A stretch of 64,000 bases of DNA from Adineta ricciae (taxonomy: Eukaryota > Rotifera > Eurotatoria > Adinetida > Adinetidae): NCBI GenBank assembly GCA_905250025.1, contig CAJNOJ010000028.1, positions 124,001-188,000 on the forward strand, given 5' to 3'. A program made the position numbers and the translations under genes. The first letter of the stretch is position 1; the number at the start of each line of letters is the position of its first letter. A model generated the notes under the pieces. That model was not told the origin of the DNA. It searched no databases and saw nothing but the letters and a program-made list of their open reading frames with translations. Positions 29,489 through 43,691 of this stretch are shown piece after piece.

Positions 29489-29934
29489 CTAGATATTCTC
29501 GAGTCGTTGGTAAAATTCATCAGGTGCTATGGAGTTATCACCATTGACATCGAAGAAATCAAACAGTTGTCTATCCTGCGCGTCGATATATTTGCTGGAC
29601 AGAGAGCGGCCAAAACGTGGTCGACCGATGATTGCGTAATATTCATGGACCTTGATGATACAACAAATGAAATAGAATAACTGCGAAACAAGACGAAAAA
29701 CGTGTCAACATACGAGCTGTAAATAACGTTTGAGTTCTTCGCGAGAATGAAACCGTTCAGGTCGATTTGGTGGAGCTATGGGATATAAACAGACATAGAT
29801 TTCGATTGTGACAATGAATAGTTTTACTTACGAGGAACATCTGTATAAGCCGATATTACTTGCGCTATTTGGATGGCAATCACAGTAAAGATAATCCATG
29901 ATACACGAGTGGTATTGCTGCTGGTGAATAGCAT
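29489..29934 (-). CDS. NPF: Neuropeptide F precursor with EF-hand-like C-terminal tail
   Basis: Three exons (29832-29934, 29714-29775, 29489-29650) join in phase to 108 residues. A signal peptide (core VSWIIFTVIAIQIAQVISA) probably ends at residue 29. The mature region begins AYTDVPPPP and carries RPERF, the amphipathic helix EELKRYLQLVHEYYAII and ends RPRFGR at residues 65-70. Pro-rich start, P..RP..F, EL..YL and YY.I..RPRF-amide are the invertebrate NPF/NPY signature; Gly69 would give the amide and Arg70 the cleavage site. The remaining 38 residues contain LFDFFDVNGDNSIAPDEF, which fits an EF-hand helix-loop (D1, N3, D5, S7, E12 at residues 89-100). That tail is unknown to me in NPF precursors. 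The intron near the C terminus lies between residues 55 and 56, not inside the RPRF Arg codon. Confidence 0.85.
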
Positions 29935-31025
29935 AGTGTTGTGTAGAAAAACAAGTTGTTGTTGGTTCTTTCTGAATTAAATAGATGCAGTTTAAATTTT
30001 TAAGGAAGTCTAATATTTGTTTCTTAATGTAGAGAACTGACAGAGAATGAGCTTTTATGCGAAAACTTTCTTATATATAACAGTGAAAAAGAGAGAGAAA
30101 AAGAAGAGACATAGAGAACGTAAAGAGAAAGCTAGCAGGAGGAGCTATTAAATTTATGACATCTATATATATATATAAAGAGAAAAAGAAAATAATAATT
30201 TGTCAGGCATGTGTAAGTTATCTGTTGTTAAGCAGTATCAAATTCTTTTTTTTTGTTCCTACGCTTAATTAATCACAACGCTTGACGTAGTCGAACGATT
30301 GCGATGATTCGAAGACAAGAAAAAAAAACGAATAGATGTTTAATTAAACGATATGGGTGGCAAAATTTGTTATAAATATCATCCGAAAACGGACTGCCTG
30401 CAAGAACTAATTACACATACAAAAACACTCCCATGTTCTCGCTCTTCTCAAAACGGTGGATATGAACGAGTAAATATTTTTGCACAAATCTATGCTTCGT
30501 TCGTTCATTTGACGCTGCAAATAAAGGAAACAGCAATCCGTTTTGTTAATTAATCTTTCACTAAGTAAACTAATTTGTAGAGTAACGAAACATACTAACA
30601 TGAGTGTAAAAATCACGATATATTTTAAATCTTCTTTAGTATGCATGACATTTCTGCTAATGAGCAAGCAGTCAGATCTGTAACAATTATCTACTTTCCG
30701 TGCTGACATTCTAACGATGAATATTCACTCATGCTCATGTTGACCGTTCTTATCACCTGAGTGCTATTTAACATTTTGAGATGGTTTTCATAGAGCGGAA
30801 AGAAACATTTTATCCTGCTACTAAGGATGTAGTTTTATCAAGGAAGGTTGCGCATATCTATGTCGTGAATTTACACTGAGATAACAAAGATAAAAGAAAT
30901 TAATGCTTACTACTTTTAATCGCTGTTTTGTGTAATTCGGTTTCCAAGGGTACATGTTTGTCCAGAATCAGACAAAAAAAACAAAGCTAATTGCAAAACA
31001 TAAATTGGAAGTTTTTCAGATAAAA
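29935..31025. other. Intergenic, divergent promoters of NPF and malic enzyme
   Basis: About 1.1 kb. It has a TATA-like TTATATATAA at 30071-30080 suited to NPF, a TA microsatellite near 30163-30178, and AG-rich tracts. No coding exon recognised. Confidence 0.55.
31018..31019 (+). promoter_or_regulatory. Candidate trans-splice acceptor at malic enzyme
   Basis: GTTTTTCAG ends six bases before the ATG at 31026, with no upstream coding exon. Confidence 0.45.
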
Positions 31026-34001
<2,976 letters not shown>

Positions 34002-34736
34002 TTCTCTGAAAAAATTTTCTTTATTTTAGTATTGTATTGATTCACTGCATGTAAAGGACAAACGCTTCAATAATGTTGTCTTTTTCGTAGTCTTATTTAT
34101 GTGTTTTTCGTTCATTGATGACCTCAAAATGATTTTAGTGAAACATAATAAATATATGACCAATGGGTCCAATCCTCAAATTGTCAATCGATTTCATAGA
34201 ATCGGATCGGTTCACTCTTATCTATACTGGCGAGAAGTGGTTAATGTCTAATGACATTTCAACGTAAATAGATACTCGAGTACATCAAAGATCAATGGTG
34301 AAATTGAAAGAATAAAGTTCGCAATTGATTGCACACTTGTTTCGTTTAATTTATTATTGTTCTGGTATAATTTAACAATAGAGACGAATAAAAAATCGAT
34401 AGATTAAATAAAACAAACTACTGAAACTAAAGATAAGTCATCAAGAGCTGACGATTCGTTTCGTTTCTTTTTTTTCTCAAAGTTTGATTAGGAAAACAAC
34501 ACGCGTGGTACAAACATCTGATATATCATTCTCTTGAAATATTCGGAACCATAGCAAATAGATATCAAAAAGAAATTCTAATTATCACAAGGAAAAGAAG
34601 CGAAATCGATTGGAAATACATACATTCTTCATTATGAATCTGATTGAAATGTTAGGTTCTCTTGTGGCCATTAGGACATGATTGAATCTGACCAAATAAA
34701 TGAGAGAGAGAGAGTTGAGCAAAAACATGCGAAGAG
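34002..34736. other. Intergenic, convergent 3' ends
   Basis: About 730 bp between malic enzyme and Homer, whose 3' ends face each other. AATAAA occurs near 34147, 34313 and 34387, and there is a short GA run near 34703-34714. No gene. Confidence 0.6.
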
Positions 34737-36234
34737 TTAAAATTCTGTTATTGTCTGAGTTATTTGCGAGCATAATCGTTGTAAATCTTGAGTTTTAGCT
34801 GCGAGAGTTTGATTCAAGTCGTTGGTTTTCATTTCAAATAGATCCCTAAGACGAGTTAGTTGTTCGACATTTCGATTAGGTGAACGAGACATTGTGCCGT
34901 GAGTACTCGATGGTGTACGTCTATGTATAGTCGAGATTTCATTTCGAAGTCTTTGATTATCCTCTTCAGTTGACTAAAACAGGTGTAAAGATTGAAAAAA
35001 AAACGAGTATCGAATTATTTGTTAACATACAGCAAAACGATCTTCGAGAGTATTGATCTGAGTCATATAGCGTTGAAGTTGACTTTCGAGTTGAAGGATT
35101 TTCTATGAAAATGTAACGTTATCTATGAAAATGAATGAATTCGAAAGAATCATATACTTGTTCTTGTTCGCGATTACGTTCATCGGCTTTGTCGAGCAGA
35201 TTTTTCAATTCCTGTGCTTCACTTATTTGTCCATCGTTTGGCGAATGATGATTTGAAACCTAGAACAATTGTTCAGATAATTTCGACTTCAAAAAATGTA
35301 CATTACCAATTGTCGAAGCCGAGTACATTCATCTCGATAAAATTGTAACTGTCGTTTCCATTCCTCGACATTGGCATGACTTTCTTGCAACGCCGTCGTC
35401 AGTTTTGCATTATTATTTCGCAAGATTTCCAACTCTTCCTGCCATTTTTTCGCGTTCGTCGAACTGAAACCAATGTCATGACGATACATATTCTCAATCA
35501 GGAATAAGGAACAACTACCTCTGAGCAAGAGCGAGTTTTAGATGAGCATTTTCTTGCTTCAATTGACTATGTATGAGTGGATCTAATCCACCGGAATGAA
35601 TAGACCAATCGCCTTCAGACTTCGAAGAGAAAAAAAATGAATGAAAGTTTTTTTTTCCTCGGATATGTATCGTCATACACGAGGTGTTTGTCGAGCATCG
35701 ACACTACTACTTCGATGTTCATTTTGTTTGAGTGCTTGTCGTGTTGCGTCTTTCACTTCGATAAACTTCTCCATGAACTAAATGCAAATTCATTATTTTG
35801 ATCAAACCAATGCTCAAGATCGCGTTACTCGTGTTAAATCACTTTCATTCGAAAAACCTAATCCATATACATGATTAGCGCGCGAATCAACCCATTGACA
35901 AAACTTCTGCGAGGTCTTAGTGAAACTCATGCGTGCAGTCACGATTGTATTGATTAACACTTTTGAACCGTCGACCGAAAGAATTCGATAGACATTCTTG
36001 ACTGAATCATGAAATATTTGTACATTTACTACGAAGTGAATTTCAAATATGCGATGTTAACATATATATTATCACGTGTACCTGCACTAGTCGATAATGG
36101 TATCCAAGATTTTCGAGTGTCAGGATCAACTTGAAATATATGTGCTTTACATGAAAATAACGGCAATTGTTCACTATATATAAAGGCAAAAAAAATCAAG
36201 GATTTCGAATTTATTTAAGCAGCTTTTACCCCAT
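34737..36234 (-). CDS. HOMER: Homer scaffold protein
   Basis: Postsynaptic scaffold that binds PPxxF ligands through its EVH1 domain and tetramerises through a coiled coil. Nine exons join in phase to 354 residues, the same length as vertebrate Homer1b-type forms. The first coding exon is only 5 nt (ATGGG, 36230-36234). The EVH1 domain (about residues 1-115) has [17 protein letters not shown], the ligand-site [22 protein letters not shown] and [19 protein letters not shown]. The central motif [18 protein letters not shown] and the coiled coil to the C terminus match Homer closely. A single family member suffices in invertebrates, so no paralogue number is given. Confidence 0.95.
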
Positions 36235-36839
36235 ATTTGTATCAAGATGCATATTGTCTTTTATGAGTTGCGAAAAGACCGTAAGATTAGTATAATAAAG
36301 AAGAAGAAAAAAAGAAAACTTTCGAAAAAAGGTATAATATGTATATAGGTTATAGGGCAGCCCTCTTCTTTTGTAACGTATTCGATACAAAAATAAACAA
36401 TACTTAAAGTAAGTAAAGAACAGAAAGAAGAAAAAAACGAATAAGAAAGAGAAAGAGACAGCGCAATTCAATCTCAAGTAAACTGAACTGTACAAGCATT
36501 TCATCCATAGTTTATTATTGACATACCGTTTCGTTTTGGAAGCATATATTGAACGAACTAATTGCTGTAATTAACGACATCTATGAAGAGAATGAGTTCA
36601 GAGAATTATAATGATTAAAAGGAAAGGCGCGATTGATCTCTGACGTCCTCTATTCTCGACATACTTTGCTATTCGTCGTATTGTAGTTCACCAACCAAAA
36701 TGCACTTGCGATTGGACAGTGAAACAAGAAAAATTTGTCAATTTTTTATTTGATATTTCCACCGCGCTCTTCTAGACTTATCTACAAACTTTGTTTTAAG
36801 GTGATCGCTAGATTGTGTTAATCATTTTCTTCATTGGAT
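36235..36839. other. Intergenic, divergent promoters of Homer and SF3B4
   Basis: About 600 bp with A/G-rich tracts near 36297-36440 on the Homer side. It should hold the Homer 5' UTR and both promoters. No gene. Confidence 0.55.
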
Positions 36840-38109
36840 ATGTCCGCTGTACCGGTTGCTGAAAGAAATCAAGATGCGACAATCTATGTTGGTGGTCTTG
36901 ATGAACGCGTGAACGAAAGTATTCTTTGGGAGTTATTTGTACAGGCTGGTCCTGTCGGTAAGTGTTGTTGAATGAATTCCGTTGAATTCAAGTTTGATGT
37001 ATTTCTTTTGTTTTCATAGTCAATGTTCATCAACCCAAAGATCGTGTCACAATTAATCATCAGGGTTATGGTTTTGTTGAATTTTTAACCGAAGAAGATG
37101 CAGATTACGCAATTAAGATAATGAATATGATCAAACTCTATGGAAAACCAATACGTGTCAATAAAGTAAGAGAGAAAGTCAGAAAAGGTTTTCTTTCAAT
37201 GTTAATCCACCGTTGGATGTTTTGTAGGCATCAGCTCATCAAAAGAATCTCGACGTTGGTGCTAATTTATTTATTGGAAACCTTGATCCAGAAGTCGAAG
37301 AAAAATTATTATACGATACATTTTCGGCATTCGGTGTCATCCTACAGGCACCTAAGGTAAGTGTTGTGGACTTGTTGGATACGGAGTTAAAAGATATGAG
37401 ATCTATTGTTTTCAGATTATGCGTGACCCTGAATCAGGCAACTCAAAGGGATACGCTTTTATTAATTTCGCTAATTTCGATGGCTCAGATACAGCATTAG
37501 AAGCAATGAATGGTCAATATTTATGCAATCGGCCAATTACAGTTTCCTATGCGTTTAAAAAAGATTCCAAAGGTGAAAGACATGGTTCTGCAGCTGAACG
37601 ATTGCTCGCTGCTCAAAATCCATTATCACATTCAGACAAACCACATACATTGTATGCCATTATATCGCAAATCATTGCTTTCGCCACCTAACATACTACG
37701 TCTTCTTCTTCTTCTAGATTTGCTGATCAACCACAATTTGCACCAGCACCACCGGTTCCACCCCCAGTCAATCCGTTTCCTATGGCATCGTGGTTACCCT
37801 ATGGTGCGCTCGGCGGCCTACCCCTTCCACCTGGTCTACCCGGTCTTCCCCCTCCACCACCACCATTTGCAATGGTATGATTCGAACTACAGATTTTAGT
37901 TGATGCTAATCAATCATTTTCTATTTTTCTCTTTATTTAGCAAATGCCCCGAGCACCTATGGTACCAGCACCAACGCCAGCAGCGCCATTTGTAAGTTAA
38001 GGCGGTAGTTATCGATTTTGTTTTTATAAATCTTTCGTTTCAGCGACCTCCTCCACCACCTCCAACAAACAGACCACCACCACCACCCCCTCCATCCATG
38101 CTGCAATAA
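36840..38109 (+). CDS. SF3B4: Splicing factor 3B subunit 4
   Basis: U2 snRNP component that helps anchor the branch site. Seven exons join in phase to 300 residues. RRM1 (about residues 14-92) has RNP2 IYVGGL and RNP1-like GYGFVEF; RRM2 (about 102-180) has [19 protein letters not shown] and SKGYAFINF. The conserved linker [16 protein letters not shown] and the post-[23 protein letters not shown] are diagnostic. The tail is Pro-rich, with runs of CCA/CCT codons, and shorter than in human SF3B4 (424 residues). Confidence 0.96.
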
Positions 38110-38213
38110 TAGACATCATTTCCTTCTCTCTCTTTTTTCATTATGTATTCAAATAAATGTTCTTTTTGTTTTCTGTCTGAAATAAAAACGAATGATCTGT
38201 GTTTATTTCTCTT

Positions 38214-38215
38214 AG
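38214..38215 (+). promoter_or_regulatory. Candidate trans-splice acceptor at first PRORP gene
   Basis: TTTATTTCTCTTAG lies 28 bases before the chosen ATG at 38244 and 104 bases after the SF3B4 stop. An in-frame ATG at 38199 lies inside this tract and is therefore not favoured. Confidence 0.45.
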
Positions 38216-38243
38216 ACAAAGACTGTATCTTCTGTTGAAGATA

Positions 38244-40380
38244 ATGATTTCTAATCGATTTCGTTCGTTGTTATCATTCAACAAACTCTTTTGCGCTTCT
38301 AAACGGTGGACAACGGCAACAGCAACTAAAGTCTCTGACGTTCGCATCTGTAAAAAACCGATAAAAAAGTCTCTATACGCATACAAACGTTCACAAACAA
38401 CATATTATGACTGGATGGAAGCAGTCAACCGTGTTGACATCAAGCATTCTGATTTTCATCGCCCATTAATCATTCGTATGTCTGTGCGACAAATTCTTCG
38501 TTATATGCACGACGGCTATATTGACAAAGAAGAATGGACAACATTTCGCGATTATCTTGTGAAGAAAGATATTGGTGTTTCGCGCTTATTCGATGGTATA
38601 TTTCTTCAAGAATGTCTTGGCTATCAACGTTTTCTTATGGGTTTATCTTACATAAGTTATTTACAACATGAAGAAATTTCATTGACACCGACCAGTTTAG
38701 CAATGTTACTTTTATGCGCAAGAGAAATTGATATTCGGCAAGATTTCAGTGAATATCGTTTAGATGAACAAATTATCTTGAATGCTTACGACGAGTTTCT
38801 TTCGCATAAAATCGTTCCTGACACAACGCTTGCTTTACCAATTATCGCTGGATTAACGTTAACGTCAAGGTGGAAAGATGCATTGCAATATTTACCTATC
38901 TTAGATAATGATCTTGACGGAATGCAACAGGCATTAGGTTTTGTTTTAACAGCAGCAGCCAAATTTCATGACTACGCTTTTTTCTTTTCCCTTCTCGATA
39001 CGATTTCACAAACTGAAGCGATTCGGTTGCGCGAAGAACGTCAACGAATACGAGCAGATAGCAAGCAGAAGAATTCTTTTGAGAGTAAGAAAAATACCGC
39101 TGCTGACCCACGTGTAAGACGGCCGATAGCCCCGTCTAGTATAAAAGAAAGTGATTATTATCTAATATCAAAAACATCTCAAGCATATGAAACATTTACT
39201 GAATATTTAACCGGTGATAGAAATACACAAATTGAAACATTGGTCAAATTACTGGACAAAACTGCTAGCAATGGCTACATACCACCAGTCTCATTTGTCA
39301 AAGCATTAGAGAAGAAATTGAGAGAGTATGTATACAAACAAATTCTCTCAAATATCAAAAGATATAATATTTATGATAGACTGGATCCGAATCGATATAA
39401 ATGTGAACATATCTATTTCTATCCCAAGTAAAGTTTTTCGATATGGATAAACTAATATAGACTATGTGCTTTCTAGTGGAACGTCGTTAGATAACAAATC
39501 GATCTTACCATCGATTGAACCAAGTGAACAAGAATGTCAAGTAATACATTCGTGGGTTCGATCCAAGTTTCAATCATTGCTGGAATCGTCTTGTCCCAAG
39601 GTGCGCTTTGTGTAATCTTCTCTTTTTTGCTACGTGGTAAATATTTCTTTCATAGTTGGCAACCGATCCATCGAAACTACTTCACCAACTTTCTGAACCA
39701 TTTGATGTGCTTTTCGATTGTTATCATTATCCAACACTCGAGCTTGACTGGCATGTTCGACATCCCTTATACGTATAGAAGGAAAGCTTTTATTTCAGCA
39801 TAAATAAGGTACGGTTGTTTAGGTAAAACGAATTATATACCAAATCGCTGAAGAAAAAGGTAAACGGTGTGTAGTCATCGCTAAGATTGATCTAGCTGAT
39901 TACATTGATTCACTTCGAATGCCACCTGATCTTGTATCCGTAGTTCGCGTGCCATACGAGTAATAACAATAATGATTTTCTATCTGACTATATAGCTTCT
40001 TACATACTTAAGATCAATTAAAAGTCCATTACCATTATTATCAGCGTTATATATGAATCCAACAGCACTATTGGCCAGTCCGGTGGATCAACGAATCTAT
40101 AAAACATTGCTGGGTTTAAATAATATCGACGTAATGGATCGATGGATTCAAACGCATCAATTAGTACCAATTGCCAAACCAGATCTTGTCTATCTTCAAG
40201 TAAGAAAGAAGGAGTTAATTTGAAAACAGCAAATAATCTTTCCCATAGGCACCATGCTTATACTCAACTCGCGTTCACATCGATACAAACGAATGGCTTA
40301 TACCGTACTTTGATGGGTCGCCGTTGACTGAAGCCGAAAATGTTCAAACATGGTTTCGTGTTCAAATAAATAATAATTAG
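38244..40380 (+). CDS. PRORP-like protein with degraded nuclease site (copy A)
   Basis: Six exons (38244-39427, 39477-39600, 39656-39772, 39823-39959, 40013-40199, 40249-40380) join in phase to 626 residues. The N terminus (MISNRFRSLLSFNKLF) looks like a mitochondrial presequence. A helical PPR-like half follows, then a NYN-like half aligned with copy B downstream: FDVLFDCYHY in place of the IDGLN motif, GKRCVVIAK, LLSALYM, and the shared tail WLIPYFDGSPL. The paired catalytic Asp residues of PRORP (RDDWF in copy B) are replaced by IKSPLPLL, and the CxxC of the central zinc site is reduced to a single Cys (YKCEHI). The frame is intact over six exons, so it is probably expressed but not a normal RNase P nuclease. 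An RNA-binding or partner role is inferred. Confidence 0.75.
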
Positions 40381-40433
40381 AAGATGATTTTCTAGTGCAT
40401 TTGTTTTTTTGCTATTGTTGGTTTTTCTCTTTC

Positions 40434-40435
40434 AG
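40434..40435 (+). promoter_or_regulatory. Candidate trans-splice acceptor at second PRORP gene
   Basis: GGTTTTTCTCTTTCAG directly abuts the ATG of copy B, only 55 bases after the copy A stop. There is hardly room for an independent promoter. Confidence 0.6.
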
Positions 40436-42705
40436 ATGCTATTTTCTCAGTCGCGTCGTTTACTTATTAGGCTAAGTCGACAAACTAGTTCATTTATCAC
40501 TTCTATTCAATCTTGTTCACCAGCAAATACTATCCAAGTACGATTAATAAACTTGAATGAGCATGCGAAACGAAAAATCCTTCTCAAAGTCAATACTGTT
40601 CTCAAACAAGAAAACTCTGGCAATGGCGATGCTGCCGACTCCGATGTTGCAAATATTTCCTGTTTAAGCAACGAACTTATTCTCTCCGAACGCATGACCA
40701 AATTTCCATTTCACTATCGTTGTGTATTAGAACAACAATTGGCCATCTGTCCTGATCGTTGCGTATCCAATGACGAATGGAAAGATCTGTACAATATCGT
40801 TGGCGAACCTGTGAAACCGTTATTTGGCTCGATTACAATGCTCATTTGTGTTCAATTAAAACATATCGAGCGTGGACGATCATTATTTCGATTCATACAA
40901 GAATATCATCCACAGTTATTGACATCATCATCAACCACATATTCAACATATATGAGTTTGTTAGCACTGGATTATTTTACATTGAAAAACAAAAAACACG
41001 GGCAAGATTATTCAGTGTATGAAAAAGAGATCTATGATATCTACCAAAATTACGTTAAAGATAAGAATCAGGTAAACTATTGAGAAAAAAATCGGAAACT
41101 CCATCGTCGAATCGATTTTCTAGTCGATCATTGCATCAACAGCAGCATTAGGAATCATCAAAGGTTTATCCGTTACTCGCTATTGGCATGAAGCATATCT
41201 TTATCTACGTTTCGTTAGAGACGATGACCAAATACCAGCAATAAGGGAGTATGTTTGTCCAAATCTCGATGTTTGTCTATCATGAAAAGTAAGGTTCTTT
41301 CAATTCGAAGGCTTATACTTGCTGCTTTACACAACGATGACGTTCAATCAGCAATAAAACTGCTAGATAATCTAAACGTTCCGTTACCGAGCGATAGCGC
41401 GGCGGCAACATTGTCAACTTCATTAACTGAAATGGTACGGGATGTTTTTCGTAATCTGAATGAAAATAATCCAAATACTTCTGAATTTATTGAACGTTTG
41501 TTTCAATATCTATCTACACTGGATTATTTTATGGAGAAGTCAGCCATTGAAGAGATGCAAATGTTTTTCGACAAGTTAGTGCAATACAAACTTCTTTTCT
41601 CCAATTCACCATCTTCTACAGATTTAAAGGAAAAGCATATCAATATGGTACTACGATGGTATATCCAAAGTAAGATTATGTAAATAAGTGTTCATTTATC
41701 TGTATTCTTCGATTCAGCGGCACCTGTAAACAATTATCGGGTGTAAGTTTAAAAAGTAGTGAACTGAGCAATGATGATTTTCATTTCTTACAAAACTACT
41801 TGATGGAAAGTGCATATACTGATAAAGAGGTTTTCAATGTAAGTACAGACAGATTTGAATATGAAAATGAAGATGATTCATTTGAATAGACTACAACACC
41901 AACGGAATTCAAACGATTTCAACGGTTTCTCAGTCAACATAAGTTCACAATGATTATCGATGGTTTAAATATTCTCTACGGTATTGGTCGATTTGCTACG
42001 GACCCAGTTACTTCAATGATCAAGGTTTGATATTCTCCCACTCCCACAAATCCTACATAATGTCTTTCGTAGACAATCAATTTTTTGAAAAATTTAAATG
42101 TCAATCGAAAGCAAATGCTATTCATTGCACGTAAACATGTCACATCTCGTATACCAGCAGACATTCAAGAAAATCTTCGATCTATATGCGAAATATTTCT
42201 CGTTGACAACACGTAAGTATTCATATTTGAGATGTAAATCATGAAGTTCGTTCGATTTCAGTTCCCGTGACGATTGGTTTGTTTTGTATGCTGCATTGCA
42301 TTCAAAAGCTTATGTACTAACGTCAGATATTCTGCGAAAGGAACGTGGTATAGCAAACAAGTCGACTCCAGCCAAAAACACCGAAGTTAACGATAAATTA
42401 CAGAAATGGTTATATCGATATCAATACATGTTTCTTCGGCAAGGCAAACGCCTGTATTTTAAAGTAAATCTATCGATGTACGCTGTCCTGTGCTTATTTG
42501 AATGTTTTAGCAACCATTGGCATACAAACTACGAGCACAATGTACTCAAAATACCTGGTTAATTCCCTATTTCAATGAAAAGCCTTTGTCGTTGGCTCAG
42601 CGTCCAGATAAATGGTTCTATGTTTATAAAAACTCCGATAAACCATTGAAAAGAAATCCTATACGAAAAGCCACTATAATCGATGATGAAAAGAAATCCG
42701 TATAA
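40436..42705 (+). CDS. PRORP: Mitochondrial protein-only RNase P catalytic subunit (copy B)
   Basis: PRORP (MRPP3) cuts 5' leaders from mitochondrial tRNA precursors. Eight exons (40436-41071, 41124-41248, 41311-41658, 41718-41838, 41890-42024, 42073-42212, 42262-42463, 42511-42705) join in phase to 633 residues. A basic presequence (SQSRRLLIRLSRQ) precedes helical PPR-like repeats. The central zinc motif is RCGTC. The NYN nuclease has FTMIIDGLNILYG, FIARKHV, the pair in SRDDWFVLYAALHS, and VLTSDILRK, so the four metal-binding Asp residues are in place. The donor at 41659 was chosen over the more obvious one at 41670 because only it restores the CxxC motif and frame. Confidence 0.88.
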
Positions 42706-42760
42706 TTTGTTTTCTTTCGCTCGTGAATAAACGCTTATGAAAAGGATTGTTCAAGGATGA

Positions 42761-43012
42761 ATGAATCAAATAAAAGACACTGCAAATAACTGGATCGATT
42801 ACAGAGTTAATCTACCTGATGCGCATGTTATGGAATTCTTCAGAGAGAAAAAAGCGCTCCAGCATGCTCTTCTAGAAAAACAGATTGTACAATCAAAGCT
42901 CAAGGCTGTGAAAATAACTTTGAAAAAAAAGTGTGTTGTTCTTTTTATCTGTTTGCCTTCACACATTAATGTCAATATAAAAAATTATTATCAAACATTT
43001 GAAGATCAATAA
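42761..43012 (+). CDS. Small hypothetical ORF
   Basis: An 83-codon frame starting 55 bases after the PRORP stop and just past its AATAAA (about 42725). The middle is a charged helix (FFREKKALQHALLEKQ) that runs into a GT donor-like site at about 42931, after which the translation looks random. Not recognised. It could be a first exon without a visible partner or a chance ORF. Confidence 0.2.
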   Translation: MNQIKDTANNWIDYRVNLPDAHVMEFFREKKALQHALLEKQIVQSKLKAVKITLKKKCVVLFICLPSHINVNIKNYYQTFEDQ

Positions 43013-43160
43013 GTTCATATCACTTCACTTGCTGAATCATTCAAAGGCATACTCATCAATCAAATGTTATTCTTGTGATGCGATTCACTAAAAAACCAAT
43101 CGGAATCTATAATTAATCATAGAAAAGAAAGAGAATGAATTCTGTCATCAATGTAAGAGT

Positions 43161-43343
43161 TCATTTAACCTTGTCAACTATTTTATTTTTGGTACGAGGC
43201 GAAAAATAACACATTGTGATTATATGAATAGTAAGTAGAACAAGAAGGACATTGTAATCACTGTAGTCCTTCACTTCTGCTGGTAACATCGGCTCGAAAA
43301 AAAAACTATATATTTTATGCATTCTTCTTTCCTGCTCATTCAA
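43161..43343 (-). CDS. Possible small membrane protein
   Basis: Sixty codons: a charged N terminus, FFFEPMLPAEVKDYSDY, one hydrophobic helix (NVLLVLLTIHIITMCYF) and a Lys/Arg-rich C terminus, the layout of a single-pass micropeptide. No family recognised. No upstream acceptor or clear poly(A) signal on this strand, so it may be chance. Confidence 0.3.
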   Translation of the reverse strand: MNEQERRMHKIYSFFFEPMLPAEVKDYSDYNVLLVLLTIHIITMCYFSPRTKNKIVDKVK

Positions 43344-43630
43344 GTTTTTTTCTCTCTCTTTCTTCGATTATTTTACTACAACGTTTTGCAAAACATGTCA
43401 TTATATGGAGATTGTCCCTTTCGGTAGTACGCAACTAGTGATACAGAAAAAATTGTTATTGATCAAAACATACCTTCTCTGCCAATTGATTTTCAATTAA
43501 ATAGAGAAAAACCGACGACAAAAAAGTGTACATTTGTGAAAAAGAAAACTGTCTCGACTGATTATGTCCTTCTGCAATTATTTCAAACCTTGAAGTAAAT
43601 TAACAGGGTGAGAAAAATATTTTTGTCCTC

Positions 43631-43640
43631 TATATATAAA
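43631..43640 (+). promoter_or_regulatory. TATA-box-like element of the FN3 gene
   Basis: TATATATAAA 52-61 bp upstream of the ATG at 43692, a standard distance for a short leader. Confidence 0.45.
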
Positions 43641-43691
43641 GCTCCTTAATTTCCAGTTCTAGGTCTGTCTGTATGAAGGCATACTACTCGA

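Noticed and set aside
14667-29934. GPCR as receptor for the NPF peptide in the same window
   Set aside because: Nearness is not evidence and no NPF-receptor-specific motif was seen.
30353-30709. Overlapping frames between NPF and malic enzyme
   Set aside because: No motif, no splice context and composition like the surrounding intergenic DNA.
38199-38243. Upstream in-frame ATG of the first PRORP gene
   Set aside because: It lies within the pyrimidine-AG acceptor tract; the ATG at 38244 opens on a mitochondrial presequence.
41659-41717. Strong-looking donor at 41670 in PRORP copy B
   Set aside because: Using it breaks the frame into the next exon; the donor at 41659 restores RCGTC and the reading frame.
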